Shown piece by piece: positions 10,080 to 22,685 of a stretch of DNA of 64,000 bases. Position numbers and translations under genes: made by a program. Source of the DNA: Perca fluviatilis (taxonomy: Eukaryota; Chordata; Actinopteri; Perciformes; Percidae); assembly GCF_010015445.1 (NCBI RefSeq), contig NC_053127.1, forward strand, positions 29,463,215 to 29,527,214. Direction: 5' to 3'. How positions within the stretch are numbered: the first letter of the stretch is position 1; each line of letters starts with the position of its first letter. Under the pieces are notes generated by a model. That model saw only the letters and a list, made by a program, of their open reading frames with translations. It had not been told where the DNA came from and did not search any database.

Positions 10080-13000
10080 AAAACAACATTGTTTCATCAC
10101 AGACTACAGTATATACACCCTTATTGTCTAATACTAGTATGTGTTATTTTCCAGTCCTTTCTGCCCTCCTCCTGATGTGTTGTCATGTAGCACCACCCAC
10201 AGGTCATCAGGAGGGTGACAGGCTGGTGTGCTGCAGCTCTCCGTCAGAGAAGAAAGACACACGGGTCTGACTGAAGCCGCAGCAGTAGCTGTGGTTGCCT
10301 GTTGAAAACCAACTGTGTAAGCCAAAGAAATAAGGCAGAACAATTCTCAGTCACGAACGGAGAGAGGAGTGCCCGCGTCATTGTTCCTTCTTGTGGGACG
10401 GGGATAGAAAGTGCAGCGTACACCAGAGAACCCAACTCTCTCTCTCAGATTGAGTCTTTGTTCAGGCCGTGCTGAATTATTCACTCCTGTGTTTAGAAGG
10501 CGGCTCGGGGGAATTTTTACATTAGCTCTTCGGAGCCCGCAATTGAGTCTTTCTGGCCTACAAAAGCTTGGCGTCCTTTCATAAAGTGTAGTGTATACAG
10601 ACGATTGTAAATAAAGAGTTATCAGGGGAAAAAAACTTTTCATTGGAAGAGTGTTTTTAAATGCAGGGGAGGCTTGTTTTAGCCTTGATCTTTTGCTCAC
10701 ATTGTGCTCTCCTGTGAGTCTGCATGCACGGAAGTAAAAGCAATCACTTCTAGACTCCCCCCCCCCCAACGCCTCCTTTTACTTTTAAGATTGTACCCAT
10801 CTTAGCATGTTGTCTCTGCCTCACTTATCTTCTTTGTCTTTCGGATTGAAAATAAGCCTTGTATAGTTCTCATTTGCATTCGCTATGCTTCTCCATAATT
10901 TATAATACAAGTACCTTTACACTGATTGAAACTGTGATGCTGTCTGAGAGCGTTTTCACTTTGTTAAGGTACAGCTGTTGTTTGTAGACACAAGCTAAGG
11001 TGGTGTTTTTGTGACCCGATTCTGTTGAAATTGTAATTTCTCACCAGCAGCAGTTTTGGGAATGAGACGTCTGCAGGTGCATAAGACCATCAGGAATCAT
11101 TTATTATGGCACATCACAGCCTTGACCGAGTTTGATGTTGTTCTCAGCAGAAGCTCATCACCATTGTGACTGGGCAGGGAAGTCACTGATGTTCCAACTC
11201 TTCCAGATTTCACAAGGTTTTGTTTGGGGCCGTGGTTGTATGTTTTGTCTTTCTCAGAGTGTGATAGAAGCTTATCTGACAAGCATGGATTAGTTTACAA
11301 GGTTACATCAGTTACATTATCATGGAAGCAGGTAAGCCTGCAGTAAAGCAGAGCAGGCCATAAGTCAGCCTGAAAAAGTAGACATGACATTGAACCTATA
11401 ACGAAATATCATGAATTTCTAAAAAAAAATAACTTTCCTACAAAAATAGGTGTGATACAGGTTTCCCCCCTTTTTATTGCTCATTAGCCATAATTATGTG
11501 AGAGCTGCCTCTTTGGCCTGTTTTTTGGCAGTATAATTTATTGGGGCTGATGAATATGTGTGCTGCAGCCAGCATTAGCAAATCTGCCCTGATGAGTCTA
11601 TGATCTCTGGTTCCTGGGTTGTTTATGTAGTGCTCATGCCATCGACAGCCAATGTGGTTCAAAGCCATTTCACACAAAAGCCGTCACAGTGGAAAGGCAC
11701 AGACATGCAAAGATTAACTCCCACATTACTTCCTTCAGTATTTCTTTGATTAGACCTCAGTGGATTCTTACGCTGCTTATATAAAGTCTTCATCTCATAC
11801 TGGCCTATTGAAATGATTACACCAGTTTTGTTTCAGAAAATGCCGGAAGTTTCAAGTGATAAACATTTGGGCTGAGTAACCAATTTTCCACAGCAAACTC
11901 AGAAAGCCAGGCAGACTTCCACTCCTGCAGCGTCTGCCTTTTAAATTGAGTTTTATTCATTTTTTGTGTGCTTTTCACCAAAATTGCCACACTGAGGGTT
12001 ACAGAAATAATTTTCAGTGTTTCCTCAGGGGGGACAACAAAAAAAAGCTATACTTCTATTTTTTTCTTCTTTTTTTGCTGCGGCGTGAACAGGGGTGAGC
12101 ACAAAAGGGAGACAAACGGCTCAGTATCAGCCGTGATTTCCTGAATAGCACAGTGGGAGCGCAGGAAGTTGGGGTGCATGCAGCAGATCGGCGTTGCCCT
12201 GAAACAGCAGCCATGCTGTGAGGGAGATGGCTTTTCTCTGCGACAGTCCGACTGTGAGCCACGGGTCCGCAAATGAAACAGGGGGAGGAGGGATGCAGCC
12301 TTTACACATTCAAGGCCCCTGTTGCCTTACTGGGCATGTCTGCTGCTGCGGAGAGGCAGAGGGAAAAAAGCAGCAATGGATAAACAGAGCTGCAGATAAT
12401 TCTGTTGAAAATACAGTGGCGCTATTTCCTGCTGTTTGTGAATTCATCAAGCCCCATGCTCTGCCACTAGTGATTTCTAAATGTATGCAGCTCATCTAAT
12501 GTACATGTGTAAACTCTGTGTAGGGTTATGGATGGCTGTGCAGACAGATTGTTTGCTCTGGGTTCTCTAAGGTCCTGGAGGGTGGGATCTGCCAGCCTCA
12601 TCTTACATTGTTTTCCACATAAGCTTTATTGAGTTCCCAATTACAATGCTGGTCCTCTTGTCTTGGGCTCACCTCTGCTGCTGTATTGACCTTGCATTTC
12701 TGCTGTTGTGTATTCAGGTCCTGCAGGCCTGTTAGGCAGGCAGACAGCGAGGCAGACGGACTCCCTCCTTCAGCCCGGCTCCTGCAAGACCCTGCTTAAC
12801 AGGCATCAGGCTTACACGCTTAACACTTGGGAGGGGAGAGCGGCCTTAGCTTTTAGCTCTCATCACAGCTGACATAGTATCAGGCACCCAGACAAGGCTG
12901 GACTGCTGCTGCTGTATTAGCCCTTTCTGGATTGGCTTTTCCTCAGTCTGACACTAATGTTCAACAAGAAAGGTTCTTTTGGGATTTAATGGAATGGGTA

Positions 13001-13433
13001 GAAATAAGCTGCATGCTGTACATGGACAGCCGTCTGCTGCTGCTGTTTTCCCAGAGCTCGCCTGGCTGTCTGAACAACAGAGGACGAGGCACAGAGGAGG
13101 CACTTGCAGTAGGTGGAGCTCTTGTGTTGGATGTTGGAGCTTGATGATTCACCTGCTCGTGAAGGACACGACACAGCTGTGTGTGTGTGTCTGTGTGTGC
13201 GCGCACATCCTTTTTAGATAGCATTTATGCAAAATGCAAAGATAGCACATAACAAGAGATTTACAAGCCCTCTGTATACACACACATGCCCTCATATAAA
13301 CACATAAAACACATTTTCAGTGTAGAGCTAATTGACAGCTCTTGATGGGCTGTACAACACTGCCAACTGTTCGTGTTTACATTGGACCTGTTAGAAATTG
13401 TAATGGGACTCTTATGTTTTCAACTGGTAATAG

Positions 13434-13435
<2 letters not shown>
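10080..13435. other. Unassigned intronic sequence
   Basis: There is a C run at about 10758-10768 and an octamer-type ATTTGCAT at 10872-10879. A short GT/GC stretch lies at 13179-13203. I see no exon with paired splice sites and recognisable protein, and no transposon termini. Confidence 0.5.

Positions 13436-13483
<48 letters not shown>
13436..13483. repeat. (GT)n microsatellite
   Basis: About 48 bp of GT dinucleotides. The 176-codon frame that starts inside it is a repeat plus C/T-rich artefact. Confidence 0.95.
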
Positions 13484-13486
<3 letters not shown>

Positions 13487-13549
13487 TACGCGAGTATACA
13501 CAAGCTTTATTTACTGCCTGCAACCACACACTACCTTTCTCTCACCGCG

Positions 13550-13900
13550 TCCTGACACCTCTGTGCACTTAAATAAGCCTCTCCCCCACCTCGCTGCTCG
13601 GCCTGTTTTCCCTCCCCCTTCTGCTCTCCCTCCTCCTTCTTGCTCGCTTTTCCCCTTGCGCCATCTCCTCCCCGCAATCTACCGCAGGCCCTCCATCTCT
13701 CCGGCCTGTCAGCGTGCTTTTTCATTTGGCTTGTTGCTACAGGGGGCTCGACGCTGGCAGATTACAACTCGGCAGCCAGTCATTTTCGATTTATCAGAGC
13801 CCCCACCTCCCTCCTCCCTCAGCCGGCCACACTCACCACCATCAATCCAGACACATCCCACCCTTCCGTTCCCTCCCACCTTCCATATCTCTTCTTTCGA
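13550..13900. repeat. C/T-rich low-complexity intronic stretch
   Basis: The + strand is strongly enriched in CCT/CTC words (for example CTCCCTCCTCCTTC near 13625) over about 350 bp. The proline/serine-rich frames across it follow from composition. No splice pair or known protein is apparent. Confidence 0.5.
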
Positions 13901-15936
13901 TCAGCGCAGAAAATTTAGCTCGCAAGCCCTGAGACAAAAGAAGAAATATTGTGGCAGTGGAAGCATTTAAGTTAGAGAGGCAGCTAGAGCTGTATTATTA
14001 CTTAGGCCTCTGTCACTGGTGATGACCCGGGAGAGAGGAGAATATCGATCGCGTGTCACTCAAGGCATTCAGCAGATTGCATTGACAAAGCTTGTCGGGC
14101 CCTTTAATAGCAAGGTTAGAAGCCTTGGCTGGGACCCAGGAGAAAACTCTGACTGTGCCCTATTTCATGGTGGCTTTTAACCATTCCCTGGGTTCAGAGA
14201 GTGGATTGATAACAGTAAGGAAGTAATTTTACTCTCATAATTGCCTTCCTGTGGTTGACATTTGTGGCCCTCAGTGCCTGTAAAAGAACAGGAGAAAGAG
14301 GGCCAGCATTGTCTGGCTGCTTTTTGTGACAGAAAATAGCTTCACGTGAACAAAGATGTGGTACACTTAACAAAACATGTTGGAGGAAATGAGAAAAAAG
14401 GGGTGTACAAGTGTGATTTATGAGTTGAAGGAAGTCCATTACTCGCTACAGGAAGCCCAGACCAAAACACAAACAGAGTAAGGGCACGGCTTGCAAAGAG
14501 GGTCATGGAGTAATTCTTTCACCCTGCCAAGATCGCTGATAGCTGCTGAAAACACTACTTGTCAGAGGAGGAAAAAACTGACAAGATTTTGATCTCACTT
14601 TAATTTTCAACATAAATAAGAGCACTAAAACACCTAAAAAGTCTCTCTTTAAACCAAGTGATGTGGAACTAGGCTGAAATGCAACAGGTCCCCTGTGTGT
14701 TGTAATATGCCTTACACACATGTGGTGAAGCTATTTCTACAAGCAGCGTCGTCATTGCTGGATGCTGTCAGGGCTGGCGTGGCAGAGAGCTATTCTCAGT
14801 GCAGTGTAGGCCTGAATCATAGCGCTGGAACACATCTGACTTCTTTTATTTCCACAGTAAAGCTGTGAGATTGGATAAAGAAATCAGTGTTTATTTTCCA
14901 CGGTTGGAGTTAAGAGAAGTTTAATAAAAAATAGTAAGATGACAATGTTCCATCTTGTGTAAAACTTCATTGAACTACTGTTACAAGTATGTGCCCTAGC
15001 TACTGCTGCTGCACAGAGGCTTTTAAAGTAGCTACAACTTTCCAAAGTTATTCAAACTTTGTTATTAAGTGTCGTTGCTGAAATAGTTTTCCAGCTAAAA
15101 AACGTAAGTAGATATTTCTCTCATAATTGTGAAATGTCCTTTTTTGAGGCCTAAAGTGTGAATTTTCTAATCCTTCTGTTTGCTCCATGCTCCTTCAACC
15201 AATTCACATAACCCACTTGAGTTTTGATTTTGCCCTTCAGTTTAATAAAGGTAGTGTATATTTAATTCCAAATTTAACTTAATTTTCTCTCTCCTCCTCA
15301 ACTAGTGACACTTCAATCAGAAGTTGATTAGCGAAGGTTCTTAAGGTTGCTAGCTTTCTTTGTACAAAACTTGTTTGTCGTTATCTTTGCCAGCACTGAT
15401 TATTTTATGATTATGAGATCTATGTGCATGTGCCCTATTACAGATGCAGTTGCTGGCCAGCTTGGTTATTTTGGTTTGAAGATGGGGAGGAAATTCTCCA
15501 CCAGTAGTAAAGTTAATGTTCATGCCAGTATACTGTGCAATAATGACTGTGTGGTACAAGTAAGAGCAAACTGCATTAATAGTGTGACACATAAATAAAT
15601 ACATGTTAAATGTTAATGGGAGTATTTGAAACATAATATAATGCACAGCACAACATTACTGTAGTAATCATGTTAAGATCATCATCCCAAAATGTATTTC
15701 CCATCTACTTCCAATGTTTAGTTTTTTGTATGTTCAATTTTACACGTAATGACACCACTTTGTGTATTCCACTATTTAAGGTCAGTAATATCTACGGAGT
15801 AAATCTGAACTCTGAAGGGAGAATTATTGGGCAGTTTATAGTTCACACTGTGCCTAAAACCCTGTAACAGTAGTAGCTTTCTGGTGACTGAAATCAAGCT
15901 TTTTTTGACTAATTCAAAAGACATATTCTAAATTAT
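13901..15936. other. Unassigned intronic sequence
   Basis: Repeat-poor and moderately AT-rich, especially 14860-15900. I recognise no gene, structured RNA or transposon. Confidence 0.5.
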
Positions 15937-16574
15937 TAAAGGAATACGCCACCGTTTGTTGAAATGGGGTTATTCACCGTCTCCTCTATATTTATATAGG
16001 TGGGCAAATGCATTTTTGTCTCAGTGCATGCATTGTCTAAGCTTAGCTTAGCGTAATGAATGGAATCCTTTGTTGCCGTTAGCATGTGGTGAGTAAAAGT
16101 GACCCAACAAAAACAGACTGAGATCCGCAGGGCTCGGCAGGGCAGCGGCATTTGGTTGTCCACTAACCCAGAAACAGTGACTTTGCGCCGGCTGCAGAGC
16201 CCCGCGGGCTGCCGATATCTCTGTGCCCAAATAGCAGTGCTTCGGCTGTAGCCTACTTCCACCCATATAGTCCCAAGTCAATATCTACCTAGGAAATCGT
16301 CTAGTCTTAATGTGCATTGCTATTTTTACTCGATGTGAATACACAGGCCACAAGAAGTAATTAGGTTTTGTTTTTGTTGTTGTTGGGGTCACTTTCACTC
16401 ACGACATGGTAACGGCAACAAAGGATTCCATTCATTACGCTAAGCTAAGCTAGCGGCGGTGCCGCTGGACTAAGACAATGCATGCACTAGACAAAAATGA
16501 GTTTGCCAACCTATATAAATATAGAGGAGACGGTGAATAACCCTATTTCAACAAACGGTGGCGTATTCCTTTAA
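15937..16574. mobile_element. 638-bp palindromic MITE flanked by TTAA
   Basis: The left end TTAAAGGAATACGCCACCGT recurs as its exact reverse complement at the right end. Long arms follow, roughly 15937-16100 and 16390-16574, sharing for example CACCGTCTCCTCTATATTTA, GTGCATGCATTGTCT and GCGTAATGAATGGAATCCTT. The middle (about 16100-16390) is unique and has no transposase. TTAA lies at both ends, either as a target duplication (piggyBac-style) or as part of the inverted repeat. It is therefore a non-autonomous fold-back element mobilised by an unknown partner. Confidence 0.9.
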
Positions 16575-17789
16575 AGGGAAAATGGAACCTGAAAAGTAAA
16601 TTATTAATAGAGAATATTGAATGATACATCGGTTTTATTTTCAGTTGTCACATTGTGGGCTAGGGGTCTAATGAAAATATTTCACTCTTTCCCAACTGTG
16701 TTTGGATCGTTCACATGTGCTCAACTCATAATAACAGTATATACATAATAACCTTCACATGAAGGCACCACTGAGACAATACAGAGAGTTCAGAGCCTGT
16801 CTGCTGAGGTACCAGCCCTTTATGGCCAGCTGCATTTTAATGACCAGTCAGATGAAAGGGAGTCAAGTACACCATCAGTGTGGTTACACTAAAATGTTAA
16901 TGGACAATATTCTTCCACCATCATGGCTTTATGTACCATCTTGCATCAAAAAAGTACAGTGTGTTGTTGTTGTATTGTATGTGAGTCGCATTTTGTCTCT
17001 GCAGTCCTGATTATTTCAATTACAATCATGTTGTTTGGCTGTAGTTTTGTTGTCCTTGGCTTTGTGCTGTGTTCCATTACCAGTCTGTTAGAACAGCCAG
17101 AGCAGATGTTTTCTAGCATACTCGTCACGAAGCAGGCAAACTCAGGCTGCTATTAATACGGTGGGAGCGTAGCACTGTCTTGTTTTATGACTTGATAATG
17201 GCCAATGTGAATTTCAGGAAGGTGGCTAAATGAGGACGTTTACAGCAGGGATTAGTGATAACAGCACCGGCCCCGGGCGGACACCCTGGGTCAGCCAAAT
17301 AGTAAATGTATATCCTGCCATCAGATTTTACAGCCCCCTCTAATCCCCTGAATAGCAGTGCAGATGGAGCCAAATGTGCAGGTAAGGTGAGACGCTATCA
17401 TTCTTGTTGGTTTACACCAGCACGCAAGCCACAGCACAGTGGTACACAGATAGGCAGTGCCGCCTGTTCAATGGAAATATCCACCTGCTGACCAGAGATC
17501 AGCTTAGAACCTGCACTTTTGACGTCCACCGGGTTATTAACCATTAATTGGATGAGTATTGCAGTACTGCAAACAATTGATCACAGAAAGCTTGAAGTTA
17601 TGAGCAATGGTATTCACAGGAAAGGTGACTGGTATGAGTGAATGCTGTTTCCCAAAATGAACAGAAATTATTATTAGCGCATGTAACCTTTAAATGTTAA
17701 CATATGTACATTAGTCAGTTAGTACAGCATGTGTCTGATTTGCTACAGTTGGCGCTAATGTGTGTGAAATGCAGTCCCAGTCATTCTTG
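16575..17789. other. Unassigned intronic sequence
   Basis: No gene or repeat family is recognised. The short frames here lack domains. Confidence 0.5.
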
Positions 17790-17960
17790 TGTTGTTCCAG
17801 AGTGGATGTAAATTAATTTTAATCACATGTTTATGGAGTGGCCTTTTCTATTAAGGATTTGAGTGTAATGTCTTTTAATTAATCTCAATTAGTTGACATG
17901 TTTTCTAGCTTTATTTACTACATTACTTTTCCAGCCAGTAGTGCTTCCACGCCTCAGGGT
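17790..17960. promoter_or_regulatory. Candidate conserved non-coding element (unverified)
   Basis: A compact AT-rich block contains GTAAATTAATTTTAATCACA, CTTTTAATTAATCTCAATTA and a CATGTTT motif. Several homeodomain cores fall within 100 bp, with no repeat signature. This composition is typical of deeply conserved developmental enhancers. It needs comparison with other fish. Confidence 0.33.
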
Positions 17961-20435
17961 TAGCATAATGACATAGCTTTGACCTATTTAGGTTGTCTCT
18001 CTTTAATAGCCACAGCGGGACTACAGTGCTCTGCCATTTTACACATGTTTGTATCTTCTCCCTCCTTCTGAAAGGCTCTGGTTATGCATTTTCCCTTTTT
18101 TCTGCAGCTGCTTGTTTCATACCGAGCACTCTGCTGATATTCCTGTAACATAAAAAAGCCCTCTTTCCTTAAACTAGAAGCGTTTGTCTATCATATTACC
18201 ACCACACATGAGCCACACACAAGGCTTGACCCAGTGTTAAGTGTCTGCGCTAAATTTCATTGCCTCCATCTACTGGAAGGCCTGCCAATATACTGGCAGT
18301 GAATTCCTGGAGGAAAATAAATGGCAATAAAAAAGAGAAATGATAGCCCCTGCAAGCCGATAGGAGAGGGCTCTTTCTCTGCTGTCTTTTTTTTCCATAC
18401 CTCACTTTATTGAGGCTGCCCAGCTCGGGGAGCTGCGATTTGGCACACTAACTGTGGCTTTAGTTGGATGGGTCCCTGAAAGCCAATATTGAAGTAACGA
18501 CTCAGTAGCACAGATTGAAGAGCTGGGGAATCATGTAATTAATTGCACGCAAATTTCTTTGATGAGTAGTTATTTGGTGATGAGCGCTCAACCGGGCAGC
18601 TAGAGGGGTCTTTTTGACCTCCCCCCAGCCACAGCACCATCCTCCCTCCGTTTCCCAATGCAGTCTGGGAATTAATTGAGTAACAGTATTCTCTTGGTCT
18701 GCTTTTTGCCCGCTGCACATGGGGAATGTTAGAGCTCAGGAAATTGGAGGTGCGTAAAGTGGGCAGGAAGGTTATTTTACTGCCACGCGGGGCTACTATA
18801 ACAAGATGTTCAGATATGATCTGAGAAAGTAGAGGTCTCCCGCTGCTCTTATATTCTCCCCCCCACCACCGCACACTATTTCTCCACCTGCTCAGTTCAT
18901 TATTAAATCTAGGAATTGTCCCCATAACTCAATCTGCCAGACTACAGCATTATATGACCATTTGTGAGAAGGGAGAAGGGTGATTGCGACGCAGGGCAGA
19001 GGATGGATGTTAAAAGCATATTGATTTGTCTGTAATGTCGTCATAGATCAGAGATTTATGGCAATATATAAATGCAGCCACAAGCTCTAGTAGCATCCAG
19101 CCTGCGGTGGAGGAAATGGAGTCCTTAGGATGACTGATGAGATCAAGACAGTGCTCTCAACCACGTTTACTCCCCTCCTCCCCCCCTCCCTCCCCTCCCC
19201 CCTCCCTCGAGCCTCCATTTCCCACTCCTCCTCTCAGGATGCTCTCAGGATGCTCTCACCCTGCGGCGGCTGTGACTAGTCCTTCATGGCTCCATATCTT
19301 TGCTTTGGCTTCACATTCCAGCACAGAGTCTAGGAAAGCCTCCTCTGTGGCCTGAGATTGGTCGGAGTAGGTGCATTCGGCCCCACTGATCTCTCCCCCG
19401 CTAGAAAAATTTTGTCTGACAAGGTCGCCAGAGATCACTGCCGCTCAATTATGCTAGAGGATTGAAAGGAAATGGAGCTTCTCCATGGTTACATACCTAG
19501 GTACTAATACAGACTGCTCCACTGGCTGACTACGAGTGACATCTTATCCACAAGCAAACCGTAGGTTTAAGGATAAACATGCCTAGTATTTTTAATATGT
19601 CATTTAGTCACAATAATGTGAAAACACACGACACCCAAGCTTCAACAAAGATAAAAGGTTATTTTCACACTGTATGATGACCATGACTTCTTTGCCACAC
19701 ATAGAGCTAACAGTAAACAAATCCGGGGCAATGGAAGCCAAGTGCTGATGCTCAGTGACAGGCTGTGAGCAAGGGTGGCAGAGGGGGTTATGGGTGACGA
19801 CAGGGCAAGGCGGGGCTCCTGTCTGTGGCAGTTAAAGCAGCTGGGCCTCAGAGCCAAGCACTGGGTCAGAGCCTGGCCACGCCGATGGGCTCACCCACAC
19901 AGCCACTGTCAGAAAGATGACATAGTACGTGTGGTCGCCCCCTCACATCCCCTGACCAACCCTCAGCTCCTCTTTTTACATATGAGTCTCGTCAGATGAA
20001 GCCGGCTGCGTTAAACAGGCCCAGCACTTTCCAACTGCTGCTGTCAGCCAGCCCACGGTGGTTTTACAAGATGGGCTCACTGTGAGGCTGATGTGATGTA
20101 TAGGCTGGTATAGACATAATTAGCGATGCTTAATGTGGTCTAATGTTTGGTAATGGCGTCTCCTAAGGATATACAAGTGTGCCTGTATAAAGTCTAAAGA
20201 AATTCTTCAAGTTGTTCATTTTAACTGCTGAGTCGTGAAGCTCCCCAGCACTTTCATAGCCCTGGTATATAGACCTCTGAAGGTAGCATAAAGGAGATAT
20301 TCAAAGTGTAGTCAGTGGAAACCAAGGGGATTTGACAGTGCCGCAGGAAATAGACAATTTATTATCAGCAACACAGCCTAGGTAGTGGATTATCTATAAA
20401 ACTTTCATGGTCCTCCCTTAGTGGCAAGCAGCCAT
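17961..20435. other. Unassigned intronic sequence
   Basis: Repeat-poor. The part 18240-18600 (words such as GCCTGCCAATATACTGGCAG and TAATTAATTGCACGCAAATT) has the look of constrained sequence, but I cannot test it. A C-rich tract at 19168-19212 is listed separately. No gene is recognised. Confidence 0.45.
19168..19212 (-). other. C-rich tract; G-quadruplex candidate on the minus strand
   Basis: Repeated CCC/CCCC/CCCCCC runs separated by single T or CT form a dense pyrimidine tract. The complementary strand therefore has many closely spaced G runs with loops of one or two bases. Confidence 0.65.
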
Positions 20436-20439
20436 AAAA

Positions 20440-20680
20440 CTTCCCAAATGAGGGACTTGTTAATTTACTTGTTAAAGCAAATTAAAAATTTATAAGCGCT
20501 TTTAGGTAAATGAGATCCTCTTTCATTGCTGCCCTAGTGGGATTCTCTCTGCCAGATCCTGGGAGGACAGGTTAGCTGTTCTCAAAGCCGCAGAAGAACA
20601 ATAAAAGCCGTTAAATTGTTCCAGTTTTTATTACCGCCGAGCTCCGCAGCTGCTGTTGTGCGTAACTAAGGGAAACCAGG
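20440..20680. promoter_or_regulatory. Candidate conserved non-coding element (unverified)
   Basis: The block runs from an AT-rich start (TTAATTTACTTGTTAAAGCA, AATTTATAAGCGC) through ATGAGATCCTCTTTCATTGC and ACAATAAAAGCCGTTAAATT. It is free of recognisable repeats. Its motif density suggests an enhancer-like conserved element, by inference only. Confidence 0.28.
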
Positions 20681-20689
20681 AGCTGATGG

Positions 20690-21565
20690 CTATCCCACTG
20701 AGGCCGGTACAGAAAACTGAGCCCAGTTCTCTTTTTTTTTCTTTTTTTTTCTTTTTGTGGGATGAGGGATAGGGTCTGGGGGTGGAGTTGCTGGGGCAGG
20801 CCGGTTGTGTATGGTTCTGTTTAAAAAGGCCTTTGTGGTTAGAAATGTTAGCAGGCCTACTTTTGTGCTTGATTGCATGGAGTCTGTAGTGCGGCCCTTG
20901 AGAATAGGTCAATACACTTGTAAAATTCCACTATGGCAACGGTGAGCACTTTTCAGTAAGTGAGAAAATAATTGACTCCACATGTTCAAGACAATGTTGT
21001 AATAGCTTTTTCAGGGGAACAGTGTTAAATGAGATATTTCATAATTCTTCACTGCACTCTGATCTGGGAACGTCCTGTAGTGTGCACTGTGAACTCTGAA
21101 TCTTGTTTTATTGCCACTAACAACAATACTGAAATGAAAACATTCCATATTGATTTAGTCTTTGTAATGACATGGTTTGTAGCATAAAGACGGGCATCTT
21201 GTGCTTTATGTAGGTATTTATGAGGCATACGTGACATTCAACAGCAGCTTTGCTATTTCATTTGGCAGCTCCAATAATGCTACTGTGAAGTTTTTCTGTA
21301 AAGACACTTGTTTATTTCAGCCAGACTTTCAATAGGCATGTTGAAAAGCAAGGTCCTTCTGCTATTCCTCTCGTACGTTAGGACTGATTGAAATTCCAGA
21401 GTGTGGAGAGTGTATTATTGAATATACAGTAGGCTCTATTAGAAGAACCTAGCTTTTTGGTCAAGGCTCGTCAAGAAATGGCAAGACACAATATTGGAAA
21501 TCCATACTGTGGTAGACCTTTTGAAGAGGAAGTCATTTACAGCTCATTTGCTTCTATATTATCTA
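20690..21565. other. Unassigned intronic sequence
   Basis: Includes a T-rich run at about 20730-20757. No gene or transposon is recognised. Confidence 0.45.
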
Positions 21566-21572
21566 TTCAGAT

Positions 21573-22115
21573 AGTCAAGTCAGGTTTATTTACATAGCAC
21601 ATTTCATTCATAGGCAATAAATAGGCAAAAATCATGCACGACAAAAACATACAAGATAACATACAAGATAAGTTATTACATATATGGAAGCATTTCAGAT
21701 AAGATAAAAACAAGGTAAAAAACAAGAGAAAATAGTAGTACACTAAAAATGGAATAAGATAAGTATGTATTATCATTATTAAAAAAAGGAATAATAATGA
21801 TAAAAATACTGATTCTATGATATGTTTTATAAACTAAAAGCTTGTGAGAAAAGATATGTTTTGTTTTAGTCTGCTTTTAAAAGAAGATACTGTTATTCAT
21901 GTGGTAGAGAATTCCAGAGAGTAGAAGCCTAATGACTGAAGGCGCCATAAGCTGATTAGAATGGATTCTAGGTATAGTGAGGAGACCTTCACTCGATGAT
22001 CTATAGGTAGGGTGATCTTCTCTGGCTGTTGACATGTTTTTACTCTTCCAGATAACACGGTTGCTTTGATTAGCTGTGTTAGACAGTTGAGACAGTGCGG
22101 CTCTGTTGTGTAGTC
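21573..22115 (-). repeat. Degenerate teleost retroelement-type repeat, antisense
   Basis: It begins AAGTCAGGTTTATTTACATA then GCACATTTCATTCATAGGCA, the usual 3'-tail sequence of a high-copy teleost repeat seen here in antisense. An A-rich, diverged middle follows. It ends with the characteristic GAATTCCAGAGAGTAGAAGC, AATGACTGAAGGCGCCATAA and a GATCTATAGG region. No open protein remains. The exact family (LINE tail or SINE-like) is uncertain. Confidence 0.65.
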
Positions 22116-22121
22116 ACACTC

Positions 22122-22544
22122 TTAAAGGTGCTCTAAGCGATGTTGGGTAACGTTACTTCTTGTTGACGTTCGAAGTATTTTCAGACAAAACAGAGGCTTG
22201 CTCGCCCCTCCCTCCTCCTCATCCCGTCCCCTCCCACTCCCTTCCGTGCTTCCTGAAACAGTCTGGAACACGCACTGTGGAAGTAGCCTACGTGCTAACC
22301 CTGCTGCGGTGATAGCTCAACCAACTCCTTCTTGTCTGTTATTGGCTGGAACACTGTTTGTTATGTTTGGTGGTGCAGGTTGGCTCAGTTTGTTTTTGTT
22401 GGCGTTTGTGGAGCCTGGGCTGTCTACACAGACTGCATTTTTTTACAGTGTGTTCAGCTAGCGGATAGTGAGGAGATGTTTGCTGTATGTGATGAAAAAT
22501 GTTGTAGCCTAAAAAATGCGTCAAATCACTTAGAGCACCTTTAA
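22122..22544. mobile_element. 423-bp MITE flanked by TTAA
   Basis: The left end TTAAAGGTGCTCTAAGCGAT is mirrored at the right end by TCACTTAGAGCACCTTTAA, so the terminal inverted repeat is about 19 bp with one or two differences. The interior has no transposase. It directly abuts the retroelement-type repeat on its left. The class is not proven; a TTAA target is suggestive of piggyBac-like mobilisation. Confidence 0.82.
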
Positions 22545-22685
22545 TAAGGGCTGCCCTCAACTAAAACACTTTTTTTTGTTTGTTTTTTACTAATTCATGA
22601 AATGATTTGAAAAATCTGTCAAATGATTTGTCTTGTGTTGTCTTGAGCCACGTCTCAAAATGTGCAGCTTATTAGACCAAGCATA

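Noticed and set aside
9591..10100. 169-codon minus-strand frame
   Set aside because: It depends on the (GT)43 array for its length, and the rest has no recognisable domain or splice context.
13440..13970. 176-codon + strand frame rich in Pro and Ser
   Set aside because: It starts in a GT array and runs through C/T-rich low-complexity DNA. The composition explains the frame.
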